Source of the DNA: Pseudomonadota bacterium
Lineage (GTDB): Bacteria; Pseudomonadota; Gammaproteobacteria; Burkholderiales; Burkholderiaceae_C
Assembly (NCBI GenBank): GCA_020161775.1
Contig: JAIUOW010000009.1
Span: forward strand, 119,380 to 183,379
DNA length: 64,000 nucleotides
Reading direction: 5' to 3'
In this document: piece by piece, positions 26,101 to 33,658 of the stretch
How the letters are laid out: each line of letters starts with the position of its first letter
Numbering within the stretch: position 1 is the stretch's first letter
Translations under genes and position numbers: made by a program
The notes under the pieces: model-generated
Told to the model about the DNA's origin: nothing
Seen by the model: the letters and a program-made list of their open reading frames with translations, nothing else
Database searches by the model: none

Positions 26101-29040
26101 GCGCGCGGCCTGCTGCTGTGCGATGCCAGGCTGGCCCAGCCCGGCGAGGTGGAGCTGGTGGTGACCGCGCGCGACGCCAAAGGCAACAGCATCGAGGCCG
26201 CGTCGTCCGTGTGGGTCACGCGCCAGGGCGAGCTGTGGTTTGGCGGTGAAGACCATGACCGCATGGACGTGCTGCCCGAGAAGAAGAACTATCAGCCGGG
26301 CGAGGTGGCGAAGTTCCAGGTGCGCATGCCGTTCCGCTTTGCCACCGCGCTGGTGTCGGTGGAGCGCGAGGGCATCATCGACACACAGGTGGTGCAGCTC
26401 AACGGGCAGGATCCGACGATCAGCCTGCAGGTCAAGGACAGCTGGGGGCCCAATGCCTATGTGAGCGTGCTGGCGCTGCGCGGGCGCCTGCGCGATGTGC
26501 CCTGGTACAGCTTTTTCACCTGGGGTTTCAAGGCGCCGCGCGAATGGTGGACAGCCTTCTGGTACGAAGGCCGCGAATACGTGGCCCCCACCGCCATGGT
26601 GGACCTGAGCAAACCCGCCTTCCGCCTGGGCCTGGCCGAGATCCGCGTGGGCACGCAGGCCCACCAGCTGGCCGTGAGCGTGAAGGCCGACAGGGAAAGC
26701 TACCCGGTGCGCGGCACGGCCACCGTGACCCTCAGCGTCAAGCTGCCCAACGGCCAGCCCGCCGCCCATGCCGAGGTGGCGCTGGCCGCCGTGGACCAGG
26801 CCCTGCTGGAGCTGGCGCCCAACACCAGCTGGAACCTGCTGGAGGCCATGCTGCAGCGCCGCGCCTGGGGTGTGGAGACGTCCACCGCGCAGATGGAAAT
26901 CATTGGCCGGCGCCACTATGGCCGCAAGGCCGTGCCGGCGGGCGGTGGCGGCGGCAAGAGCCCCACGCGCGAGCTGCTGGACACGCTGTTGCTGTGGAAC
27001 CCGCGCGTGGCGCTGGACGCGCAGGGCCAGGCGGTGGTGAAGGTGCCGCTGAATGACGCGCTCACCAGCTTTCGCATCGTGGCCGTGGCCGACGCGGCGC
27101 CCGGCCTGTTTGGCACGGGGCAAACCACCATCCGCGCCACGCAGGACCTGCAGATCATCAGCGGCCTGCCGCCGCTGGTGCGCGAGGACGACCAGTTCCG
27201 CGCGCAGCTCACGCTGCGCAACACCACGCCGCGCGCGATGAAGGTGGAGGTGAAGCCCCGGGCCACCCTGCTGGAGCTGGCGGCGCAGACGGTGGACATC
27301 CCGGCCGGGGAAGCGCGTGAGGTGGCCTGGAACGTGACCGCGCCCGCGCAGCTGGCGTTCACGCGGGCCGAGGCCCTGCTGTGGGAGATCGAGGCACGCG
27401 ACACCGTCAGCGGCGCGCGTGATGCGCTCAAGGCCCGCCAGCGCATCGTGCCGGCCGTGCCATTGACGGTGCAGCAGGCCACGCTGGTGCAGCTGGATGC
27501 GCCGTTCACGCTGGACGCGGCGCCGCCCGCCGATGCGTTGAAGACCGGCGCCACACCGCGCGGCGGGCTCAAGCTGGCGCTACAGCCCCGGTTGTCCGAG
27601 GGCATGCCCGGCGTGCGCGACTGGTTCCTCAATTACCCGTTTGCCTGCCTGGAACAAAAGGCCAGCAAGGCCCTGGGCCTGCGCGATGCAAGGATGTGGC
27701 AGACCGTGGTGTCGCAGCTGCCCGGCTACCTGGACAGCGGCGGCCTGGCCAGTTACTTCTCCCCGCGCGAGGGCGACGCCAACCGCGGCAGCGATGTGCT
27801 GACCGCCTACCTGCTGGCTGCCAGCCATGAGGCGTCTGCCATCAACCCCGCCTTTGCCCTGCCGGATGACGCGCGCGCGCCGCTGGAGCGTGGCCTGATC
27901 GCGTTTGTGGAGGGGCGCATCCAGCGCGAATTCTGGTCGCCACGCAAGGACCTGGACGTGCGCAAGCTTGCCGCGCTGGAGGCGCTGTCGCGCTACGGCA
28001 AGGCGCAGGGCCGCATGCTGGGCAGCATCACCATCGCGCCCAACCAGTGGCCCACGCATGCGGTGATCGACTGGCTGAACATCCTGCGCCGGGTGGCCGA
28101 CGTGCCGCAGCGTGAGCAGCGCATGGCCGAAGCCCAGCAGGTGCTGAGAAGCCGCCTGAGCTACCAGGGCACAAAGATCGTCTTCAGCACCGAGCGTGAC
28201 GATTACTGGTGGTGGCTCATGCAAAACGGCGACGTCAACACCGCGCGGCTGCTGCTGGCCGTGATGGACGACCCGGCCTGGAAAGATGACATGGGGCGGC
28301 TGGCCAGCGGCTTCATTGCGCGCCAGCAGCGCGGCGCCTGGGCCACCACCACGGCCAACCTGTGGGGCGGGCTGGCGCTGGAAAAATTCTCGACCAAATT
28401 CGAGTCCACCCCCGTGACCGGCACCACCCGGGCCACGCTGGGCACGGCCACCGCCACGGTGGACTGGCGCCAGCCGCGCAACGCCAGCATGAGCCTGCCC
28501 TGGGCCAGCGCGGGCAAGGAGACGCTGAACGCCACCCACCAGGGCACGGGCAAGCCCTGGCTCACGCTGCAGTCGCTGGCGGCGGTCCAGCTCACGGCGC
28601 CGTTCAGCGCGGGTTACCAGATCAAGAAGACCATCACGCCGGTGGAACAAGCCGTGCCCGGCAAATACAGCCGCGGCGACGTGCTGCGCGTGACGGTTGA
28701 AGTCAACGCCAGCGCCGACATGACCTGGGTGGTCATCAACGACCCGGTGCCCGGCGGCGCCACCATCCTGGGCAGCGGCCTGGGCCGCGATTCACAGATC
28801 GCCACGCAGGGCGAAAAGCGCAGCGGTGCCGGCTGGCCCGCGTTTGAGGAGCGCAGCTTCGAGGCCTTTCGCAGCTATTACGAATACCTGCCCAAGGGCA
28901 CGGTCAGGATGGAATACACCCTGCGCCTGAACAACGTGGGCGACTTCGCCCTGCCCCCGACCCGGGTGGAGGCCATGTATGCGCCCGAGATGTTTGGCGA
29001 GGCGCCCAATGCACGCGTGAAAGTGGAGGCCGGGCGGTGA
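23167..29040 (+). CDS. Alpha-2-macroglobulin family protein
   Basis: A 1957-residue exported bacterial alpha-2-macroglobulin. Residues 1-25 form a signal peptide (AAALLAASIWPAHA); there is no lipobox cysteine. The MG domains fill the N-terminal half, and the thioester motif C1494-L-E-Q1497 (in YPFACLEQ) is intact, so the protein should trap proteases covalently. The C-terminal receptor-like domain ends near PEMFGEAPNARVKVEAG. GTG 23167 is chosen because AGGAGG lies nine bases upstream and a signal peptide follows. It overlaps pbpC by GTGA, the usual pairing in which PBP1C repairs peptidoglycan while the macroglobulin guards the periplasm. Confidence 0.95.
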   Translation: MPHSARIASTIAAALLAASIWPAHALQVTSLTPQGEVAKVRQVVVKFDEAAVTFGDPKAPAPVALTCSDAQATQGTARWTNEREWVFAFANDLPPGVRCTVQVRSGFESPKGAALAARGWAFSTGGPFVQALRPGTYQRIDEEQFFALQLNGPAAPASVLAHMGCAVEGLGERVPVRLIDGAERAALLKAQGWDKAAAAEPLRFVTLACNRRLAPAAKVQLIYGKGVATPGGVANSTERRYNFQVREPFAASFSCERENAQAACLPIRPMALSFNAPVARKLAEAIRLKGKASLKPVLDGDSSADGDALVNGITFKPPFAEKAAWTLELPRDFKDASGRALRNADSFPLKVATGDMPPLAKFAASPFGIVERFAEPDGVALLPITVRKVEAALGASALSPGAANGQFSSLQPRADADILAWFLKVGRYDGFFAPRKQAALDVKGPLPQVLDADQKEYVQSRMVSLLAGHAGVRKLDMPKPAGNDPRPFEVVGIPLAPGFHVVEVASPLLGATLLDARHGSPRTMYVRTTALVTNLGVHFKLGRENAVAWVTTLDKGQPVPNALVRVYDCGGKQLAVGVADARGVATLSGLSPQAPTCKTGDDDYHSAYFVTARATDAQGVEELAFTFSDWTRGIESWRFNVPTSNATHPSQAAHTVMDRTLLRAGETVGMKHFVRTETRNGLGLPATPPAVLAITHVGTGQQVTQPLRWRKTAGGGLSAESEFSIPPAAKLGVYQVALRESAGSGVVLDSGEFRVEEFRLPVFEGRIAPVAREALVNATAVPTALQVGYVSGGPAAGLPVRVSALVRNKAPGFADHDAFSFNPPRGRRNAGDEEEPTAGEDQRVVADKLPLTLDRNGAGQLTIDKLPPSRLPRDLLLEASYADPNGEIQTLRHVATLWPAAVVAGIKTEGWVSASQALRFQALALDLAGKPAAGVPLSVKAVARVVTTSRKRMVGGFYSYDNKTEYKDLGEVCKGQSDARGLLLCDARLAQPGEVELVVTARDAKGNSIEAASSVWVTRQGELWFGGEDHDRMDVLPEKKNYQPGEVAKFQVRMPFRFATALVSVEREGIIDTQVVQLNGQDPTISLQVKDSWGPNAYVSVLALRGRLRDVPWYSFFTWGFKAPREWWTAFWYEGREYVAPTAMVDLSKPAFRLGLAEIRVGTQAHQLAVSVKADRESYPVRGTATVTLSVKLPNGQPAAHAEVALAAVDQALLELAPNTSWNLLEAMLQRRAWGVETSTAQMEIIGRRHYGRKAVPAGGGGGKSPTRELLDTLLLWNPRVALDAQGQAVVKVPLNDALTSFRIVAVADAAPGLFGTGQTTIRATQDLQIISGLPPLVREDDQFRAQLTLRNTTPRAMKVEVKPRATLLELAAQTVDIPAGEAREVAWNVTAPAQLAFTRAEALLWEIEARDTVSGARDALKARQRIVPAVPLTVQQATLVQLDAPFTLDAAPPADALKTGATPRGGLKLALQPRLSEGMPGVRDWFLNYPFACLEQKASKALGLRDARMWQTVVSQLPGYLDSGGLASYFSPREGDANRGSDVLTAYLLAASHEASAINPAFALPDDARAPLERGLIAFVEGRIQREFWSPRKDLDVRKLAALEALSRYGKAQGRMLGSITIAPNQWPTHAVIDWLNILRRVADVPQREQRMAEAQQVLRSRLSYQGTKIVFSTERDDYWWWLMQNGDVNTARLLLAVMDDPAWKDDMGRLASGFIARQQRGAWATTTANLWGGLALEKFSTKFESTPVTGTTRATLGTATATVDWRQPRNASMSLPWASAGKETLNATHQGTGKPWLTLQSLAAVQLTAPFSAGYQIKKTITPVEQAVPGKYSRGDVLRVTVEVNASADMTWVVINDPVPGGATILGSGLGRDSQIATQGEKRSGAGWPAFEERSFEAFRSYYEYLPKGTVRMEYTLRLNNVGDFALPPTRVEAMYAPEMFGEAPNARVKVEAGR

Positions 29041-31283
29041 AGCCCTTCGCCGCGCGCGCGCAGCTTGTCACCCCGGGCTCGACCCGGAGTCCACGGCGGC
29101 GGGCCAACGCATTCCTGACAGCAACCATGGCACGCCTGCATGGATGGCGGGTCAAGCCCGCCATGACAGCCTGGGTGCTGGTGGCGGCGTCGGCCGTGGT
29201 GCACGCCCTGCCCGCTTTTGACGAGGTGCGCCGCGGCCACCGCGCGTCCGACAGCCTGCTGCTGGACCGCGACGGCGTGGTCATCCACCGCCTGCGCACC
29301 GACGCCACGGTGCGCCGTGGCGAATGGGTGGCGCTGGCGGACATTTCGCCCGCGCTGCGCACGGCCCTGGTGCTCAGCGAGGACCGGCGCTTTTACGAAC
29401 ACAGCGGGGTGGACTGGCAGGCCGTGCCGGCAGCGGCCTGGGCCAACCTGTGGAACACGCGCACGCGCGGTGCGTCCACGCTGAGCATGCAGCTGGCGGG
29501 CCTGCTGGACGAAGCCTGGGCCCAGGGGCCTGGCGGGCGTAGCGTGGCACAGAAGCTGGGCCAGGCCGTGGCCGCCCAGGTGCTGGACCGCCGCTGGCGC
29601 AAGGACCAGATCCTGGAGGCCTACCTCAACCTGGTGCCGTTTCGCGGTGAGCTGGTGGGCATTGACGCGTTGAGCCGCACGCTGTTTGGCAAGGCCGCGC
29701 ACGGCCTGGACGAGCGCGAGGCTGCGATAGCCGCCGCGCTGGTGCGCGCGCCCAATGCCGGCGCCCGCGTGGTGGCACAGCGCGCCTGCGGCGTGCTGAA
29801 AGCCGTGCAGGCTGCAACGACAGCGGTGGATTGCGACGGGCTGGACCTCTTTGCCACAGGCGCGTTGCAGCGCCGCGCGTTTGACGCCAGCGAAGGCATT
29901 GCACCGCACGTGGCGCGCAAGCTGTTGACCGGCCAGGCCGCATCCGTCAGGTCAACCCTGCGCGCACCGCTGCAACGCATGGCGCTGCAAACGCTGCAAC
30001 AGCACCTGCGCGAACTGCAGGGCCGCAACGTCGAAGACGGCGCCGTGGTGGTGCTGGACAACGCCACCGGCCAGGTGCTGGCCTGGGTGGGCTCATCCGG
30101 CGCGCTCAGCCGCGCGGCCGAGGTGGACGGCGTGACGGCGCTGCGCCAGGCGGGCTCCACGCTCAAGCCCTTCCTGTATGCGCAGGCGCTGGCCGAGCGG
30201 CGGCTGACCGCCGCGTCGCTGCTGGAAGACGCGCCCACCCACATTCCCACGGCCGGCGGCCTGTACATACCGCAGAACTACGACCGGCAATTCAAGGGCT
30301 GGGTGTCGGCGCGCACGGCGCTCGGCGCGTCGCTCAATGTGCCCGCCGTGCGCACGCTGGTGATGGTGTCGCCCGACGCGTTTGCGCGCCAGCTGGGCGC
30401 GGCGGGCCTTGCGCTGCAGCGGCCGGGCGACCATTACGGCTACAGCCTGGCGCTGGGCAGCGCCGAAGTGCCGCTGCTGGGCCTGGCCAATGCCTACCGC
30501 ACGCTGGCCAATGGCGGGCGCGCCAGCGCCACCACGCTGACGCTGCAAGGCAAACCGGCGTTCACCCAGGCCATGGACCCACGCGCCGCCTTCATCGTGG
30601 CCGACATGCTCAGCGACCCGAACGCCCGCGCGCGCACCTTTGGCACCGACAGCCTGCTGGCCACCCGCTTCTGGACGGCCGTGAAAACCGGCACCAGCAA
30701 GGACATGCGCGACAACTGGGCGGTGGGCTTCAGCCAGCGCTACACCGTGGGCGTGTGGGTGGGCAATGCCGGCGGCGCTGCCATGCATGACGTGAGCGGC
30801 ACCAGCGGCGCCGCGCCGGTGTGGGCCGCCGTGATGCGCTACCTGCACACCCACGAGCGCAGCCAGGCGCCCGCCGCCCCGCCCGGCCTGGTGGCGCAGC
30901 GCGTGGACTTCGGCGGCCTGGAGGCCGCGCGCAGCGAATGGTTCATTGCCGGCACCCAGCAGGCCCGCATGGCGCTGGACGACGCGCCGCCAGCGGCCCA
31001 GGCGGCGCGCATCACCGCGCCGGCCAGCGGCACCATCGTGGCGCTGGACCCGGACATCCCGCCGCAGCGCCAGCGCCTGACGCTGACGGCGCAGGGCAGC
31101 GATGTGCGCTGGCGCATGGACGGGCGGGAGTTCGCCCGCGGCGCGCAGGCGCAGTGGCTGCCCTGGCCGGGCCGCCATGTGGTGCAGCTGGTGGACCGGC
31201 ACAACGCCGTGCTGGATGAAATCCGCATCGAGGTGCGCGGCGCGGGCGTGCGCGGCGATGTGAGGAAATTTGCGCAGCCCTGA
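29037..31283 (+). CDS. pbpC: Penicillin-binding protein 1C
   Basis: A 748-residue (GTG 29037) bifunctional peptidoglycan synthase. After a membrane anchor (about residues 44-58), the glycosyltransferase domain shows E115-D-R-R-F and the RGASTLSMQL motif. The transpeptidase domain has S374-T-L-K377, S432-L-N434 and K550-T-G. A C-terminal BiPBP_C domain follows (about 640-735). The N-terminal cytoplasmic tail is encoded by two inverted REP elements (29067-29093 and 29141-29167), which is unusual; ATG 29127 or 29163 could be the real start. It overlaps the macroglobulin gene. Confidence 0.93.
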   Translation: MKPFAARAQLVTPGSTRSPRRRANAFLTATMARLHGWRVKPAMTAWVLVAASAVVHALPAFDEVRRGHRASDSLLLDRDGVVIHRLRTDATVRRGEWVALADISPALRTALVLSEDRRFYEHSGVDWQAVPAAAWANLWNTRTRGASTLSMQLAGLLDEAWAQGPGGRSVAQKLGQAVAAQVLDRRWRKDQILEAYLNLVPFRGELVGIDALSRTLFGKAAHGLDEREAAIAAALVRAPNAGARVVAQRACGVLKAVQAATTAVDCDGLDLFATGALQRRAFDASEGIAPHVARKLLTGQAASVRSTLRAPLQRMALQTLQQHLRELQGRNVEDGAVVVLDNATGQVLAWVGSSGALSRAAEVDGVTALRQAGSTLKPFLYAQALAERRLTAASLLEDAPTHIPTAGGLYIPQNYDRQFKGWVSARTALGASLNVPAVRTLVMVSPDAFARQLGAAGLALQRPGDHYGYSLALGSAEVPLLGLANAYRTLANGGRASATTLTLQGKPAFTQAMDPRAAFIVADMLSDPNARARTFGTDSLLATRFWTAVKTGTSKDMRDNWAVGFSQRYTVGVWVGNAGGAAMHDVSGTSGAAPVWAAVMRYLHTHERSQAPAAPPGLVAQRVDFGGLEAARSEWFIAGTQQARMALDDAPPAAQAARITAPASGTIVALDPDIPPQRQRLTLTAQGSDVRWRMDGREFARGAQAQWLPWPGRHVVQLVDRHNAVLDEIRIEVRGAGVRGDVRKFAQP
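29067..29093 (+). repeat. REP element copy 1 (27 bp)
   Basis: This 27-bp element starts GTCA and has the core GGGCTCGACCCGGAGTCCA, matching the pattern GTCA-N2-CGGGC-N-TGACCCG-N4-TCCA of the copies at 29141-29167 (inverted) and 59086-59112, with several differences. It lies inside the 5' part of pbpC. Confidence 0.7.
29141..29167 (-). repeat. REP element copy 2 (27 bp, inverted)
   Basis: Read on the minus strand it is GTCATGGCGGGCTTGACCCG plus CCATCCA, the same family as copy 1 and the copy at 59086. Together with copy 1 it forms a head-to-head BIME-like pair within pbpC, whose arms could pair in the mRNA. Confidence 0.75.
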
Positions 31284-31330
31284 GCCGCGCTCAAAATTAA
31301 TTCAATCTGCCTCAATGGCGTTTCGCTAAG

Positions 31331-31348
31331 CTTCGGGGTTGCCCGAAG
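31331..31348 (+). promoter_or_regulatory. Hairpin at the lldD ribosome binding site
   Basis: CTTCGGG (31331-31337) and CCCGAAG (31342-31348) form a 7-bp stem with a 4-base GTTG loop. The 3' arm runs into the GAAGGAG ribosome binding site (31345-31351) of the lactate dehydrogenase gene (GTG 31358), so it may tune translation. An upstream-terminator role is less likely because no T run follows. Confidence 0.4.
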
Positions 31349-31357
31349 GAGACAAAC

Positions 31358-32521
31358 GTGAGCGTGATCACCAACATTGAAGACCTGCGCGTGCTGGCGC
31401 AAAAGCGCGTGCCGCGCATGTTCTATGACTATGCCGATTCCGGCAGCTGGACCGAGGGCACCTACCGCGCCAACGAAAGCGACTTCCAGTCCATCAAGTT
31501 CCGCCAGCGCGTGGCGGTCAACATGGAAAACCGCAGCACCGCCACCCGCATGATCGGCCAGGACGTGGCCATGCCGGTGGCCATTGCGCCCACCGGCCTC
31601 ACGGGCATGCAGCATGCCGACGGCGAAATCCTGGCGGCGCGCGCGGCCAGGAAATTCGGCATCCCGTTCACGCTGTCCACCATGAGCATCTGCTCGATCG
31701 AGGACGTGGCCAAGGGCACGGACAACCACCCGTTCTGGTTCCAGCTGTACGTCATGAAGGACCGAGGCTTCATCGAACGCCTGATCGACCGGGCCAAGGC
31801 CGCAGGGTGCTCGGCGCTGGTGCTGACGCTGGACCTGCAGATCCTGGGCCAGCGCCACAAGGATCTGAAGAACGGCCTGAGCGCGCCGCCCAAGCTCACC
31901 ATTCCTAACCTCATCAACATGGCCACCAAGCCGCGCTGGTGCATGGGCATGCTGGGCACGCAGCGCCGCCAGTTCGGCAACATCGTGGGCCATGTGTCCG
32001 GCGTGGAAAACATGGGCTCGCTGGCCGAATGGACGGCCAAGCAGTTTGACCCGGCGCTCAACTGGGGCGACGTGGAATGGATCAAGAAGCGCTGGGGCGG
32101 CAAGCTGATCCTCAAGGGCATCCAGGACGTGGAAGACGCCCGCCTGGCCGTGCAGTCGGGCGCGGACGCACTGATCGTGTCCAACCACGGCGGACGCCAG
32201 CTGGACGGCGCTGAATCGAGCATCCGCGCCCTGCCCGCCATCGTGGACGCGGTGGGCCGCGAGATCGAGGTGCACATGGACGGCGGCGTGCGCAGCGGCC
32301 AGGACGTGCTCAAGGCCGTAGCGCTGGGCGCCAGGGGCACCTACATCGGCCGCGCCTTCCTGTACGGGCTGGGCGCCATGGGCGAGGAAGGCGTTTCAAA
32401 GGCGCTGCAGATCATCCACAAGGAACTGGACCTGTCGATGGCGTTTTGCGGGCACACCAGGATCGGCACCGTGGACACCGGCATCCTGCTGCCGGGCAGC
32501 TACCCCACCGCCCACGGCTGA
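31358..32521 (+). CDS. lldD: FMN-dependent alpha-hydroxy acid dehydrogenase, L-lactate dehydrogenase
   Basis: A 387-residue TIM-barrel flavoprotein that oxidises L-lactate (or a related L-2-hydroxy acid) to the 2-oxo acid and reduces the quinone pool. The family pattern is clear: MFYDYADSGSWTE, PVAIAPTGLTGM, the catalytic histidine H277 in SNHGGRQLDG, and DGGVRSGQDVLKAVALGA binding FMN phosphate. GTG 31358 has GAAGGAG eight bases upstream, in a hairpin. It stands alone between pbpC and a convergent BLUF gene. Mandelate or glycolate as substrate cannot be excluded. Confidence 0.88.
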   Translation: MSVITNIEDLRVLAQKRVPRMFYDYADSGSWTEGTYRANESDFQSIKFRQRVAVNMENRSTATRMIGQDVAMPVAIAPTGLTGMQHADGEILAARAARKFGIPFTLSTMSICSIEDVAKGTDNHPFWFQLYVMKDRGFIERLIDRAKAAGCSALVLTLDLQILGQRHKDLKNGLSAPPKLTIPNLINMATKPRWCMGMLGTQRRQFGNIVGHVSGVENMGSLAEWTAKQFDPALNWGDVEWIKKRWGGKLILKGIQDVEDARLAVQSGADALIVSNHGGRQLDGAESSIRALPAIVDAVGREIEVHMDGGVRSGQDVLKAVALGARGTYIGRAFLYGLGAMGEEGVSKALQIIHKELDLSMAFCGHTRIGTVDTGILLPGSYPTAHG

Positions 32522-32537
32522 ACGGCCGCGGGCGCGT

Positions 32538-33566
32538 TCAGGCCGAGGCGCTGAAGTCAGACTGGCGCCACAGGCTGTTGGCGGCGCTGCGCATCATGCG
32601 CAGCTGGCCGCTGATGAGTTCCCAGGCCTCGTCGGGGCCCTGCACCGGCGCTGCGTCCAGATAGATCAGCCCGGCGCGGCGCGCCAGCTGGAACATGGCG
32701 CGGTGGGCCGTTGGGCTGGCACCCAGGCCCATCAGCACTGGTGGCGTGGGCGCGGCACCGCAGGCCTGCACCATGCGCTCCATCAGGTCCACGTCGTGGA
32801 CATCGCTGCCGCAGCACCACAGCACCACCAGCGGGTAATCCGCCAGCAGGGCGCGCGTCAGGCCCAGCGCCAGGCCATTGCGCGCCATGGCAATCACCCG
32901 CACGGCACCTTGGCCATCGGGCAGGTCGGTGTAGTTGCTGCCCACGTCCAGCTGCTGCGGCCCCGCGAAGCGCCGCCGCACCACCTCCTGGCGGTGCTGC
33001 CAGGCCAGGTGCTGCACCAGCGCAAAGGATGCCTCGCCGCCCGCGCTGCACACCATCACCCGGCGGAACACGCCGGGCGTGTCCTGCCGGTCGGCGCAGG
33101 GGTGGCGCAGCGGCGTGGACAGCATGCGCCAAGCAGCCGCGGGCGCGTACTGCAGCCCCTGCAGCCGCACGGCGTCCACCTGGTCCACCCGGGCTTCGAA
33201 CTCGGCCGCGCTGTCGTTGCACTGCACGATGCTCATGGACCACACGTCTGGCAGCAGGCGGGGGCCGGTGCTGCGGTGCATGATGCGCGCGCCATGGTGG
33301 CGCGGGTCCTGCAACACACGCTCCATGATCTGGCGCACCGCGTCGGCGGGCCCTTCCTTCCATTGCAGGAACCAGCCGGACTGATGGGCCAGCGCGGTGT
33401 ACACGCCCAGCGGTTCGTTGTGGCGCACCGCACAGGCACGGATGCGCTCCATCTGCGCGTACACCGGCCCGTTGATGCGCGACTGGCTGGCGTACAGGAT
33501 GCGCGCCACGGGTTCGGGCCCGGTACCGGGCAATGCGCGGGGGAAAGAAACTGGCATGTAGCCCAT
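32538..33566 (-). CDS. BLUF-domain blue-light sensor with uncharacterised C-terminal domain
   Basis: A 342-residue protein (ATG 33566; a GTG at 33587 would add seven residues). The first 115 residues form a BLUF flavin photoreceptor domain: Y25 (ILYAS), N50 (VRHNE) and Q68 (FLQWKEG), the three residues that make the flavin hydrogen-bond switch, are all present, as is a W (VWSMS) in the last strand. After a linker, about 190 residues follow (RRVMVCSAGG onward) that I do not recognise; they have alternating strands and helices. No EAL, GGDEF or cyclase motif is seen. It is divergent from the TPR-methyltransferase gene and convergent with lldD. Confidence 0.8.
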   Translation of the reverse strand: MGYMPVSFPRALPGTGPEPVARILYASQSRINGPVYAQMERIRACAVRHNEPLGVYTALAHQSGWFLQWKEGPADAVRQIMERVLQDPRHHGARIMHRSTGPRLLPDVWSMSIVQCNDSAAEFEARVDQVDAVRLQGLQYAPAAAWRMLSTPLRHPCADRQDTPGVFRRVMVCSAGGEASFALVQHLAWQHRQEVVRRRFAGPQQLDVGSNYTDLPDGQGAVRVIAMARNGLALGLTRALLADYPLVVLWCCGSDVHDVDLMERMVQACGAAPTPPVLMGLGASPTAHRAMFQLARRAGLIYLDAAPVQGPDEAWELISGQLRMMRSAANSLWRQSDFSASA

Positions 33567-33658
33567 GCTAGCGACGCAACGGCGCACGCGCGTTGATGCG
33601 CATCAACCGCGCGCGCAACTGACAGCCCGGCGCCCGCGCCGCTGTACCATGCTGGCGC

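Noticed and set aside
24928-27123. A 731-codon minus-strand frame inside the alpha-2-macroglobulin gene
   Set aside because: A G+C-driven shadow with His/Gln/Arg-rich, domain-free sequence opposite a clear gene. The same applies to those at 23176-24885 and 62017-63747.
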